Source: Streptomyces vietnamensis
Lineage (GTDB): Bacteria; Actinomycetota; Actinomycetes; Streptomycetales; Streptomycetaceae
Length of the DNA: 64,000 nucleotides
Direction: 5' to 3'
NCBI RefSeq assembly: GCF_000830005.1
Contig: NZ_CP010407.1
Span: 4,383,001-4,447,000, forward strand
Both the position numbers and the translations under genes were made by a program. Of the stretch, positions 1-7,601 are shown piece after piece. The stretch's first letter is position 1. Every line of letters starts with the position of its first letter. The notes beneath the pieces are model-generated. The model did not search any database, was not told the origin of the DNA, and saw only the letters and a list, made by a program, of their open reading frames with translations.

Positions 1-335
1 ACCGCGTACGAGACCGATTCGCGCTGCTCGGCGGTGTCGGCGGGGCCGAGCATCGGGTCGCCGACGAGCAGCGGCTCCGGCAGCCACTCGCCCACGTACG
101 TCTCGCGGCGGGCGCGGGCCGAGGTGAGCTGGTTGAGGCACAGGTTGGTGAGGACCTTCGTCAGCCAGGCCTCGGGGACCTCGATGCGGTCGACGTCGGC
201 GGCCTGCCAGCGCAGGAACGTGTCCTGCACGGCGTCCTCGGCCTCGCTCGCCGAGCCGAGGAGACGGTAGGCGATCGCCTCCAGGCGGGGCCTGGAGGCC
301 TCGAAGCGGTCCACGTCGCTCAAGGTCAGAGGCAT
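1..335 (-). CDS. ECF sigma factor, SigJ-like, 3' part outside the window
   Basis: The reverse strand from an ATG at 335 reads a sigma-70 family ECF protein starting MPLTLSDVDRFEASRPRLEA. About 111 residues are visible before the window edge. Region 2 is clear: the YRLLGSASEAEDAVQDTFLRW segment is the core-binding and -10 region, followed by VPEAWLTKVLTNLCLNQL. The following WLPEPLL segment is typical of SigJ/ECF41-type factors, which carry a SnoaL-like C-terminal extension; that extension would lie beyond position 1 and cannot be seen. No anti-sigma gene is visible on this side. It is transcribed away from the Bro-N gene. Confidence 0.85.
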   Translation of the reverse strand, partial: MPLTLSDVDRFEASRPRLEAIAYRLLGSASEAEDAVQDTFLRWQAADVDRIEVPEAWLTKVLTNLCLNQLTSARARRETYVGEWLPEPLLVGDPMLGPADTAEQRESVSYA

Positions 336-487
336 GGTTCGGATCCTAGTCCGGGCGGGGTGCGCGGCGGCAGGGCGGCGAGGCCCCGCCGTGTCCGCAA
401 GCGCTTCCCCTTTTGGGTGAACCTGTCTGATTTGCATGTCAGTTGAATATGCCCTCGGCTTAGCTTGCCCGGCGGAGGTGATGATCG

Positions 488-1312
488 ATGGATGCGATCG
501 ACATCGATGACCTGGTGCACGTCGCCACCGGAGCACGACTGCGGCGGCTGACCGCGCCGGACGGGTCCCACTGGTTCCCGGTGGTGGACGTGGCGAAACG
601 GCTCGGATACGCGGGGACGCGCGAGGCGCTGCGGACCGTGACGCTGCCCGAGGAGTGCCTGGCGGCCGCGCGGGACCTCGACGGGGGCGCGGGGTTCCCC
701 GGCCGGTCCGCCGGGATCCGGGCGTCGACCCGGATGGTGAGCCTGGAGGGTCTCGTCCAGCTCGTCGGGGCGTGCAGGAGACCGGAGGCCGGACCGTTCC
801 GGGCGTGGACGGCGGGGGTGGTGGCGGCGGTCCAGCGGTACGGCGGGTACGGGCTCGAACCCTCGCCGGTGCACGCCGGGTTCCTGCTGCCGCCGGAGCT
901 CGTCGACGTCCTCGTACGGCTCGAGAGCCGGTTCGACGAGCACGTCGAGTACGCCGAGCACGTCGCGTACGCGGAGCTGCTCCGCGAGACCCGGCAGAGC
1001 CTCTCCAGGGTCGCCGACTCCCTGGAGCGCCTCGCCGTGCCCCGCCAGCGCACCGGCGCCGCCGTCGCGCTCACCCCGCAGCAGCTCGTCGAGTCCTGGG
1101 CCATCACCGGGGACATGCGGACGGTCGCCTCCTGCCTGGCGCCCGCGCTCGTCCGGGGCGGGGTGCGCTACCGGCCCCAGGACGTCACCCGCCGCACCGG
1201 CCTCTCCGGCGAACGCGTCCGCGACTGCGTCCGCCTCCTCCTGGAACGCGGCTGCATGCGCGAGGTGGGCCGCCCGGCCCCGGACGGGACCCGCATCTAC
1301 GTGCTGCCGTGA
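488..1312 (+). CDS. Bro-N domain protein with C-terminal winged-helix-like segment
   Basis: 274 residues. Residues about 5-120 resemble the Bro-N domain of phage and virus antirepressor-like proteins (WFPVVDVAKRLGYAGTREAL, then the LPEE segment). A middle helical segment is rich in Glu and Arg. The last 50 residues (VTRRTGLSGERVRDCVRLLLERG, then a basic beta wing) look like a winged helix. Bro-N proteins bind DNA, so a regulatory role is likely, but the target is unknown. The ATG at 488 follows a good GGAGGTG ribosome site at about 473-479. No phage genes surround it; relatives appear as stand-alone Streptomyces genes. The 3' end overlaps the convergent gene by 16 bp. Confidence 0.75.
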   Translation: MDAIDIDDLVHVATGARLRRLTAPDGSHWFPVVDVAKRLGYAGTREALRTVTLPEECLAAARDLDGGAGFPGRSAGIRASTRMVSLEGLVQLVGACRRPEAGPFRAWTAGVVAAVQRYGGYGLEPSPVHAGFLLPPELVDVLVRLESRFDEHVEYAEHVAYAELLRETRQSLSRVADSLERLAVPRQRTGAAVALTPQQLVESWAITGDMRTVASCLAPALVRGGVRYRPQDVTRRTGLSGERVRDCVRLLLERGCMREVGRPAPDGTRIYVLP

Positions 1313-1719
1313 GCCGCTGCGTCCTGTCCCCGAAAGGCCGGTCCCACCGCCACCACCTGGTACGCGTCCTCGTACACGATCCGCCCCGGGTCCGCCGACT
1401 CCAGGCGTACGCAGGGCACGCCGTGGTCCCGCAGGATGCGCAGGTACGGGGCGACCCGGGCCAGCGCCTCGGTCGCCGTCGGCCGGAACCAGGCGGCGGC
1501 CCCCGGGTTCACCGCCGGGTCGTAGACCGTCGGGTCCACCGCCGTCGGGTTCGGGAAGTGGGCGTCGTACCAGTCGTTCGAGGCGCGCCAGACCGTCCAT
1601 TCCCCGGGGGAGAGCCGGCCCTCCCGGGCCAGGGCGTTGGCCAGGCCGAAGACGCCGGGGTGGTGGCCCCGTGGACTTCTGATCGGGGACTGGAAGCGGA
1701 TGTGGCGGAGACTGGACAT
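1297..1719 (-). CDS. conserved hypothetical protein
   Basis: 140 residues starting MSSLRHIRFQSPIRSPRGHHPGVFGL. It has no signal peptide or membrane segment. The middle contains W/Y-rich ASNDWYDAHFPNPTAVDPTVYD, and the C-terminal part (RLESADPGRIVYEDAYQVVAVG) looks like a compact alpha/beta fold. I recognise it only as a type of small Streptomyces protein of unknown role. It converges on and overlaps the end of the Bro-N gene by 16 bp and diverges from the DUF2797 gene, with only 27 bp between the two start codons. Confidence 0.65.
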   Translation of the reverse strand: MSSLRHIRFQSPIRSPRGHHPGVFGLANALAREGRLSPGEWTVWRASNDWYDAHFPNPTAVDPTVYDPAVNPGAAAWFRPTATEALARVAPYLRILRDHGVPCVRLESADPGRIVYEDAYQVVAVGPAFRGQDAAAHGST

Positions 1720-1746
1720 CCAGGGAGCCTAGGAGGGGTGGGCGGC

Positions 1747-2613
1747 GTGGAGTGGTGGTGCCGGGGGATCGGCTGGGGCGGCGGGGTGCCCGGGCTGCGG
1801 TGGCGGGGAGGCCGCGTCAGTGCGCTCGCGTACGGGCAGCGGCTCGCCTTCCGGGCCGTCGGGGTCCGGCGGTGTCCCGGGGCCCGGGGGAACCCCTGCC
1901 CCCTGGAGGCCGCCGTCCCCGGGCGGGCCACCGGCGGGCGGTGCCCGGAGTGCGCGCGGCTCGACCGGGCCCACTCCGTCGCGGCCGACACGATCGCGGA
2001 CGACCCGCAGCCGTACCGCGTCTACCTGGCCTGGTTCGGGCCCGGGATGACCAAGGTGGGGATCACCGCCGAGGCCCGGGGCGAGGCCCGGCTCCTGGAA
2101 CAGGGGGCCGTCGCGTTCAGCTGGCTCGGCCGGGGCCCGCTCATGGCCGCCCGGCGCACCGAGGAGGTCCTGCGGCAGGCCCTCGGCGTGCCCGACCGGG
2201 TCGCGTACGAGCGGAAGCGGGCCGCCCGGCACGCCCTGCCGCCCACCGAGGACCGGGCCCGCGAGGTCGAGGAGCTGTACCGGCGCGCGCGGGCGGTCGG
2301 CGGCTGGACGGAGACCCTGGAGCCGCTGGAGTTCGCCGCGCGCGACCACGTGGGGGTGTTCCGTCTCGACGGGCTGCCGCGCCTCGACGGCACGGTCGCC
2401 GAGCTCGTCGACGGCGGCGTCGTCATCGGACGGCTGCTCGCCGCCGCCGGCCCCGACCTGCACCTCCTCGCCCCCGACGGACGCTGCCTCGCCCTCGACA
2501 CCCGGCTCACGGGCGGCTGGATCCTCGAGGCGGCCGGGGAGGGGGAGGGCTTCTCCGTGCCGGTGACGGCGGTGGCTCCGGTGGTCGAGAGCGCCCAGGA
2601 GGGGCTTTTCTGA
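1747..2613 (+). CDS. DUF2797 domain protein
   Basis: 288 residues from a GTG at 1747, chosen because AGGAGGGG lies 8 nt upstream and because the open frame further upstream runs antisense through other genes. The N-terminal half has paired cysteines (RRCPGARGNPCP and RCPECARLD) that look like a small zinc site. The core (YRVYLAWFGPGMTKVGITAEARGEARLLEQGA, then the PLMAARRTEEVL segment) is the DUF2797 signature, which resembles a GIY-YIG-like fold in layout. No enzymatic role is established. The protein is cytoplasmic with no membrane segment. Confidence 0.75.
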   Translation: MEWWCRGIGWGGGVPGLRWRGGRVSALAYGQRLAFRAVGVRRCPGARGNPCPLEAAVPGRATGGRCPECARLDRAHSVAADTIADDPQPYRVYLAWFGPGMTKVGITAEARGEARLLEQGAVAFSWLGRGPLMAARRTEEVLRQALGVPDRVAYERKRAARHALPPTEDRAREVEELYRRARAVGGWTETLEPLEFAARDHVGVFRLDGLPRLDGTVAELVDGGVVIGRLLAAAGPDLHLLAPDGRCLALDTRLTGGWILEAAGEGEGFSVPVTAVAPVVESAQEGLF

Positions 2614-2698
2614 GCCCTGGATCCGCCTTCGTAAAGTCTTGGATCCCTTTGGACGGGGGCCGTGGACATCCTCCGGCCCGCCCGGCGAGGGTGATCAC

Positions 2699-3034
2699 AT
2701 GACCCAGAAGCTCGTGGCGGGCATCGAACCGCCTTACTACACCGCTGTCTTCACCTCGATCCGTCCCGACGCCCCCGAGGGCTACGCCGAGACCTCCGTC
2801 CGGATGCAGGAGATCGTCCGGGACATCCCCGGCTTCCTCGGCTACGAGTCCGCCCGCACCCCCGGCGGCATCGGCATCACCGTCGCCTACTTCCGCGACC
2901 TGGAGGCCCTCGACACCTGGCGCCTCCACACCGAGCACCAGGCCGCCAAGGCGCACGGGCGGAAGCACTGGTACGACAGCTACAGCGTCCACATCGGCAA
3001 GGTCGAGCGGAGTTACAGCTTTGAGCGCGAGTGA
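2699..3034 (+). CDS. antibiotic biosynthesis monooxygenase (ABM) family protein
   Basis: 111 residues starting MTQKLVAGIEPPYYTAVFTS. The short ferredoxin-like ABM fold is supported by PGFLGYESARTPGGIGITVAYFRDLEALDTWR, a typical ABM core where a Trp packs the dimer. Such proteins act as small dimeric oxygenases or heme-degrading enzymes; the substrate cannot be inferred. The ATG at 2699 is preferred over an in-frame start 60 bp upstream. The stop overlaps the amidohydrolase start by 14 bp, so the two are probably translated together and may act on one small molecule. Confidence 0.8.
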   Translation: MTQKLVAGIEPPYYTAVFTSIRPDAPEGYAETSVRMQEIVRDIPGFLGYESARTPGGIGITVAYFRDLEALDTWRLHTEHQAAKAHGRKHWYDSYSVHIGKVERSYSFERE

Positions 3035-3896
3035 GACCGAAGCACTGCTGACGCGGCTCGGGATCCCCGGGCTCGTCGACGTGCACACGCACTTCATGCC
3101 GCAGAACGTCCTCGACAAGGTCTGGGCGTACTTCGACGCCGTAGGGCCCCTGACCGGCGTGGAGTGGCCCATCACCTACCGCGAGGAGGAGGAGCGCCGG
3201 CTCGCCCTCCTGCGCGGGTTCGGTGCGGTCGCCTTCACCGCGATGCTCTACCCGCACAAGCCCGGCATGGCCGCCTGGCTGAACTCCTGGGCCGCCGATT
3301 TCGCCGCCCGCACCCCCGACTGCCTGCACACGGCGACCCTCTTCCCCGAGCCGGGCGTCGCCGAATACGTCCACCAGGCCCTCGACGCCGGCGCCCGGGT
3401 CTTCAAGGCGCACCTCCAGGTCGGCGGCTTCGACCCGACCGACCTCGCGCTCGACAGCTCCTGGGGCGCCCTCGCCGACAGCGGCACCCCCGTCGTCGTG
3501 CACTGCGGCTCGGGCCCCAGCCCGGGGAAGTTCACCGGACCCGGGCCCATGGCGCGGCTGCTCGCCCGCCATCCCCGGCTGCGGGTGATCGTCGCCCACA
3601 TGGGGATGCCCGAGTACGGCGACTTCCTCGACCTCGCCCAGCGGTACGAGGGCGTCCACCTCGACACCACCATGGCCTTCACCGACTTCAGCGAGCGGCT
3701 CGCGCCCTTCCCCGAGGCCGAGCGCGGGCGGCTCCTCGACCTCGGCGACCGGATCCTCCTCGGCTCGGACTTCCCGAACATCCCGTACCCGTACGCCCAC
3801 CAGCTCCACGCCCTCGAACGCCTCGGGCTCGGGGACGACTGGCTCCGGCGGGTCCTGTACGAGAACGGAGCCGCGCTGTTTCACGTGAAACCCTGA
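3021..3896 (+). CDS. amidohydrolase family protein (amidohydrolase_2, TIM-barrel)
   Basis: 291 residues from a TTG at 3021 that overlaps the ABM gene; no other start gives the complete N-terminus. The metal-binding HxH is in GLVDVHTHFMP (residues about 20-24). A later His (HCGSGPSPGKF) and the C-terminal LLGSDFPNIPYP, with its catalytic Asp, match the amidohydrolase_2 family of decarboxylases and hydrolases such as ACMSD. It is cytoplasmic. Unusually, the last codons (LFHVKP, stop) are written by a parS site, so the C-terminus is set by a chromosome-segregation element. Confidence 0.8.
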   Translation: MSASETEALLTRLGIPGLVDVHTHFMPQNVLDKVWAYFDAVGPLTGVEWPITYREEEERRLALLRGFGAVAFTAMLYPHKPGMAAWLNSWAADFAARTPDCLHTATLFPEPGVAEYVHQALDAGARVFKAHLQVGGFDPTDLALDSSWGALADSGTPVVVHCGSGPSPGKFTGPGPMARLLARHPRLRVIVAHMGMPEYGDFLDLAQRYEGVHLDTTMAFTDFSERLAPFPEAERGRLLDLGDRILLGSDFPNIPYPYAHQLHALERLGLGDDWLRRVLYENGAALFHVKP

Positions 3897-3941
3897 GCTG
3901 CTGTTTCACGTGAAACCGAGCCGCGTCGTTTCACGTGAAAC
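3878..3941. other. parS: cluster of three parS centromere sites
   Basis: Three perfect copies of the palindrome GTTTCACGTGAAAC lie at 3878-3891, 3903-3916 and 3928-3941, spaced exactly 25 bp apart. This 14-mer is the ParB-binding parS consensus of Streptomyces and many other bacteria. The first copy overlaps the stop region of the amidohydrolase gene; the other two are intergenic. In S. coelicolor such sites cluster around oriC, so this supports an origin-proximal location. Confidence 0.93.
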
Positions 3942-4036
3942 CTTGATCCCCTGAGGCCCCGGCCCCCGGTCCCTTTCTCAGGGAATTCACAGGAAAGGGA
4001 AAGAGACCTCTCAGTGGCGGCCGTCACCTTGGGGGC

Positions 4037-4780
4037 ATGACCGTCACCACACGCCGCACCGGCACCCGCGCCGACATGCTCCGCGCCGACGGAACCGCCG
4101 TCCGGGTCCTCGTCGTCGACGACGAGGCCTCGCTCGCCGAGCTGCTCTCCATGGCCCTGCGCTACGAGGGCTGGCAGGTCCGCAGCGCCGGGGACGGGGC
4201 CGCCGCGCTCCGCTCCGCGCGCGAGTTCCGGCCCGACGTCGTCATCCTCGACGTCATGCTCCCGGACGTGGACGGGCTGAGCCTGCTCGGCTCGATCCGC
4301 CGCGAGCTGCCCGACGTGCCCGTGCTGTTCCTGACCGCGAAGGACGCCGTCGAGGACCGCATCGCCGGGCTCACCGCCGGCGGCGACGACTACGTCACCA
4401 AGCCCTTCAGCCTGGAGGAGGTCGTGGCCCGGCTGCGCGGCCTCATCCGCAGGTCCGGGGCCGCGCAGACGCGCAGCGAGTCCCTGCTCGCCGTCGGGGA
4501 CCTGACCCTCGACGAGGACAGCCACGAGGTCACCCGGGGCGGCGACTCCATCCACCTCACCGCGACCGAGTTCGAGCTGCTGCGCTACCTCATGCGCAAT
4601 CCGCGCCGGGTGCTCAGCAAGGCGCAGATCCTCGACCGGGTCTGGTCGTACGACTTCGGCGGCCAGGCCAACGTCGTCGAGCTCTACATCTCCTATCTGC
4701 GCCGGAAGATCGACGCGGGACGGTCCCCGATGATCCACACCCGGCGGGGGGCCGGCTATCTGATCAAGCCCGGGGAGTAG
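4037..4780 (+). CDS. OmpR-family response regulator
   Basis: 247 residues. The receiver domain begins at about residue 23 (RVLVVDDEASLAELL) with phosphoacceptor Asp72 in VILDVMLPD, Thr100 in FLTAKD and Lys122 in YVTKPF. The winged-helix output domain covers about 155-245 (ATEFELLRYLMRNPRRVLSK, then the GYLIKPGE end). A 20-residue leader precedes the receiver. It sits 5 bp upstream of the histidine kinase gene. The sequence resembles the TcrA/MprA branch. With the kinase and the two glycosyltransferases downstream it probably forms a cell-envelope stress operon; that link is inference from gene order. Confidence 0.92.
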   Translation: MTVTTRRTGTRADMLRADGTAVRVLVVDDEASLAELLSMALRYEGWQVRSAGDGAAALRSAREFRPDVVILDVMLPDVDGLSLLGSIRRELPDVPVLFLTAKDAVEDRIAGLTAGGDDYVTKPFSLEEVVARLRGLIRRSGAAQTRSESLLAVGDLTLDEDSHEVTRGGDSIHLTATEFELLRYLMRNPRRVLSKAQILDRVWSYDFGGQANVVELYISYLRRKIDAGRSPMIHTRRGAGYLIKPGE

Positions 4781-4785
4781 CTCTC

Positions 4786-6315
4786 GTGCGCGTACGACGT
4801 GGGCGGCCGTGGTCGCTGCGGACCCGGCTCGTCGTCTCGGCGGTCGCGCTGATCGCGGTCGTCGCGGCGGTGATCGGCACGGTGACGGCCATCGCGTTCC
4901 GCTCGTACCTGTACGACCAGGCCGACGAGCAGGTCCACGACATCGCGGACCGGGCGGCGGGGCCGCCGGTCGGCGCGCCCCTGGCGCCCGGCTCACCCGG
5001 CTCGGTCCACCTGAAGGACCCCCTCATGTTCCTCCAGGGACCCGGCACCCTCGGCACCCTCGGCGCGGTCCTCAAGGACGGCGAGGTGACCTCGGCCGGG
5101 TACTCGGCGGAGGCCGGGGGCAGTGGGCCGTACGAGCGGCTCATTCGGGTCAGCATGCTCGACGCGGCCCAGCGGGCCGCGCTCGCCGCCGTTCCTCGCG
5201 ACGGCCGGCCGCACACCGTGGAAATGCCCGGGGGCCTCGGCTCGTACCGGGTCGAGTACGCGGCCGGGGAACGCGGCGAGCTTCTCGCCGGCATCCCCCT
5301 CACCGAGGTCGAGGACGCCCTCTCCACCCTCGTCCTCGTCGAGCTGAGCGTCACCGGCGCCGCGCTCGTCGCGGCCTCGCTCGCCGGGACCGTGCTCGTC
5401 CGGATCGCCCTCCGTCCACTGCGCCGGGTCGCCATCACCGCCCGTCAGGTCGCCCGACTCCCGCTGCACAGCGGAGAGGTGGCGCTCCATCAGCGCGTCC
5501 CGGAGGCCGAGGCGGACCCGCGCACCGAGGTCGGCCAGGTCGGCGCGGCCCTCAACCGGATGCTCGACCACGTCCACTCGGCCCTCGACGCCCGCCAGCA
5601 GAGCGAGACCCGGGTGCGGCAGTTCGTCGCGGACGCCAGCCACGAGCTGCGCACCCCGCTCGCCTCGATCCGGGGCTACGCCGAACTCACCCGGCGCGGC
5701 CACGAGGAGTGCGGCCCCGACACCCGGCACGCCCTCCTGCGCATCGAGTCCGAGGCGGCCCGGATGACGGGCCTGGTCGAGGACCTCCTGCTGCTCGCCC
5801 GGCTCGACGCCGGCCGCCCCCTCTCGTACGAGACCGCCGACCTCGTCCCGCTCGTCGTGGACGCCGTCAGCGACGCCCGTGCCGCCGGACCCGACCACCA
5901 CTGGCGCCTCGAACTGCCCACGGACGGCGCGGTCGTACGGGCCGACGTCGCCCGGCTCCAGCAGGTCCTGGTCAACCTCCTCGCCAACGCCCGCACCCAC
6001 ACCCCGCCCGGCACCAAGGTCACCGCCCGTGTGCGTGCGGAGGGCTCGGCCGTGCTCGTCGACGTCGAGGACGAGGGTCCCGGCATCCCGCCCGAGCTGC
6101 TCCCCGCCGTCTTCGAGCGCTTCGCACGCGGCGACGCCTCCCGTTCCCGGCACGCCGGCTCCACCGGCCTCGGCCTCGCCATCGTGCGTGCCGTCGTGCT
6201 CGCCCACGGCGGCGACGTGGACGTCGAGAGCGTCCCCGGCCGGACCGTCTTCACCGTCCGGCTCCCCGCAGCACAGGACTCACAGGCAGGGCACAGGCTC
6301 ATCACACAGCCGTGA
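4786..6315 (+). CDS. two-component sensor histidine kinase
   Basis: 509 residues from a GTG 5 bp after the regulator. It has an N-terminal membrane helix (about 14-36), an extracytoplasmic sensor of about 145 residues, a second helix (about 183-206) and a HAMP segment (RPLRRVAITARQVARL). The phosphoacceptor His286 is in FVADASHELRTPLASIRGY. The ATPase domain shows the N box (NLLANARTHTPPGT), the G1 box (DEGPGIPPELLPAVFERFARG) and the G2 box (GSTGLGLAIVRAVV). It is a membrane protein that would phosphorylate the adjacent regulator. The signal sensed is unknown. Confidence 0.92.
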   Translation: MRVRRGRPWSLRTRLVVSAVALIAVVAAVIGTVTAIAFRSYLYDQADEQVHDIADRAAGPPVGAPLAPGSPGSVHLKDPLMFLQGPGTLGTLGAVLKDGEVTSAGYSAEAGGSGPYERLIRVSMLDAAQRAALAAVPRDGRPHTVEMPGGLGSYRVEYAAGERGELLAGIPLTEVEDALSTLVLVELSVTGAALVAASLAGTVLVRIALRPLRRVAITARQVARLPLHSGEVALHQRVPEAEADPRTEVGQVGAALNRMLDHVHSALDARQQSETRVRQFVADASHELRTPLASIRGYAELTRRGHEECGPDTRHALLRIESEAARMTGLVEDLLLLARLDAGRPLSYETADLVPLVVDAVSDARAAGPDHHWRLELPTDGAVVRADVARLQQVLVNLLANARTHTPPGTKVTARVRAEGSAVLVDVEDEGPGIPPELLPAVFERFARGDASRSRHAGSTGLGLAIVRAVVLAHGGDVDVESVPGRTVFTVRLPAAQDSQAGHRLITQP

Positions 6316-6341
6316 CAGCGGGCCCCGGAAGGGTCCCCGTC

Positions 6342-7601
6342 ATGCGAATCCACACCATCGGGGAAGCCCTCCCCGCCCGGGAACACCTTCCGGTGAGCGC
6401 CGCCGGGCGGCCCGTCCTGGACGTGGTCGTCCCCGTCCACAACGAGGAGAAGGACCTGGAGCCGTGCGTCCGCCGGCTCCACGAGCACCTCCTCCGGACC
6501 TTCCCGTACGGCTTCCGCATCACCGTCGCCGACAACGCCTCCACCGACACGACGCCCGACGTCGCCGCCGCCCTCGCGGCCGAGGTGCCCGAGGTGCGTT
6601 CGGTACGCCTCGAACAGAAGGGCCGAGGCCGGGCGCTGCGGACCGTGTGGTCGGCCTCGGACGCGCCCGTCCTCGCCTACATGGACGTGGACCTGTCCAC
6701 CGACCTCAACGCGCTGCTCCCGCTGGTCGCACCGCTCATCTCCGGCCACTCGGACCTGGCGATCGGCTCCCGGCTCGCCCGCTCCTCGCGGGTGGTGCGC
6801 GGGCCGAAGCGGGAGTTCATCTCGCGCGCCTACAACCTGATCCTGCGCTCCTCCCTCGCCGCCCGGTTCTCCGACGCGCAGTGCGGCTTCAAGGCCATAC
6901 GGCGGGAGGTCGCCGAGCGACTCCTTCCGATGGTGGAGGACACCGGCTGGTTCTTCGACACCGAGATGCTGGTCCTCGCCGAGCGGGCCGGGCTCCGCAT
7001 CCACGAGGTGCCGGTCGACTGGATCGACGACCCCGACTCCACCGTCCACATCGTGAAGACCGCCACCGACGACCTGAAGGGCGTGTGGCGGGTGGGGCGG
7101 GCCCTCGCGACCGGTTCGCTGCCCCTCGACCGGCTCGCCCGGCCGTTCGGCGACGACCCCCGGGACCGCGAGCTGAACGGCGTGCCGGGCGGCCTCGCCC
7201 GCCAGCTCGTCGGCTTCTGCGTGGTCGGCGTCCTGTCCACGCTCTTCTACCTCGCGCTGTACTCGGCCTTCCGCCTCGGCGTCGGCCCGCAGCCCGCCAA
7301 CGCCGCCGCCCTCCTCGTCTCCGCCGTCGCCAACACGGCCGCCAACCGGCGCCTCACCTTCGGCGTACGGGGCCGGGACCGGGCCGTCCGCCACCAGGCG
7401 CAGGGGCTCGTGGTCTTCGCCATCGGCCTCGCCCTGACCAGCGGTTCGCTCGCCGCCCTCGGCGCGGCGACCGGCGATCCGGCGCACTCCACCGAGCTCG
7501 CCGTCCTGATCGTCGCCAACCTCGCCGCGACCGTCCTGCGCTTCCTCCTCTTCCGGCTCTGGGTCTTCCCGGACCGCGCTTCAGCAAGGAACGAACGATG
7601 A
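6342..7601 (+). CDS. family 2 glycosyltransferase (DPM1-like) fused to GtrA-like membrane domain
   Basis: 419 residues from the ATG at 6342; the upstream open frame is antisense-like noise inside the kinase gene. The GT-A domain starts at LDVVVPVHNEEKDLEP (about residue 26) with the metal-binding DVD at 115-117, and GPKREFISRAYNLILR plus QCGFKAIRRE are typical of polyprenyl-phosphate sugar synthases. The last 140 residues contain about four membrane helices (LVGFCVVGVLSTLFYLAL onward) of the GtrA/DPMS type. It probably makes a lipid-linked sugar donor used by the next gene. It overlaps the next gene by 4 bp (ATGA), so translation is coupled. Confidence 0.9.
   Translation: MRIHTIGEALPAREHLPVSAAGRPVLDVVVPVHNEEKDLEPCVRRLHEHLLRTFPYGFRITVADNASTDTTPDVAAALAAEVPEVRSVRLEQKGRGRALRTVWSASDAPVLAYMDVDLSTDLNALLPLVAPLISGHSDLAIGSRLARSSRVVRGPKREFISRAYNLILRSSLAARFSDAQCGFKAIRREVAERLLPMVEDTGWFFDTEMLVLAERAGLRIHEVPVDWIDDPDSTVHIVKTATDDLKGVWRVGRALATGSLPLDRLARPFGDDPRDRELNGVPGGLARQLVGFCVVGVLSTLFYLALYSAFRLGVGPQPANAAALLVSAVANTAANRRLTFGVRGRDRAVRHQAQGLVVFAIGLALTSGSLAALGAATGDPAHSTELAVLIVANLAATVLRFLLFRLWVFPDRASARNER

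Noticed and set aside
488..1312. Prophage remnant marked by a Bro-N protein
   Set aside because: No other phage gene, att site or composition change surrounds it.
4809..6341. Long open frame upstream of the GT2 gene as part of that protein
   Set aside because: It lies entirely inside the histidine kinase gene in another frame and is Arg/Pro-rich, as expected for a shadow frame in high-GC DNA.
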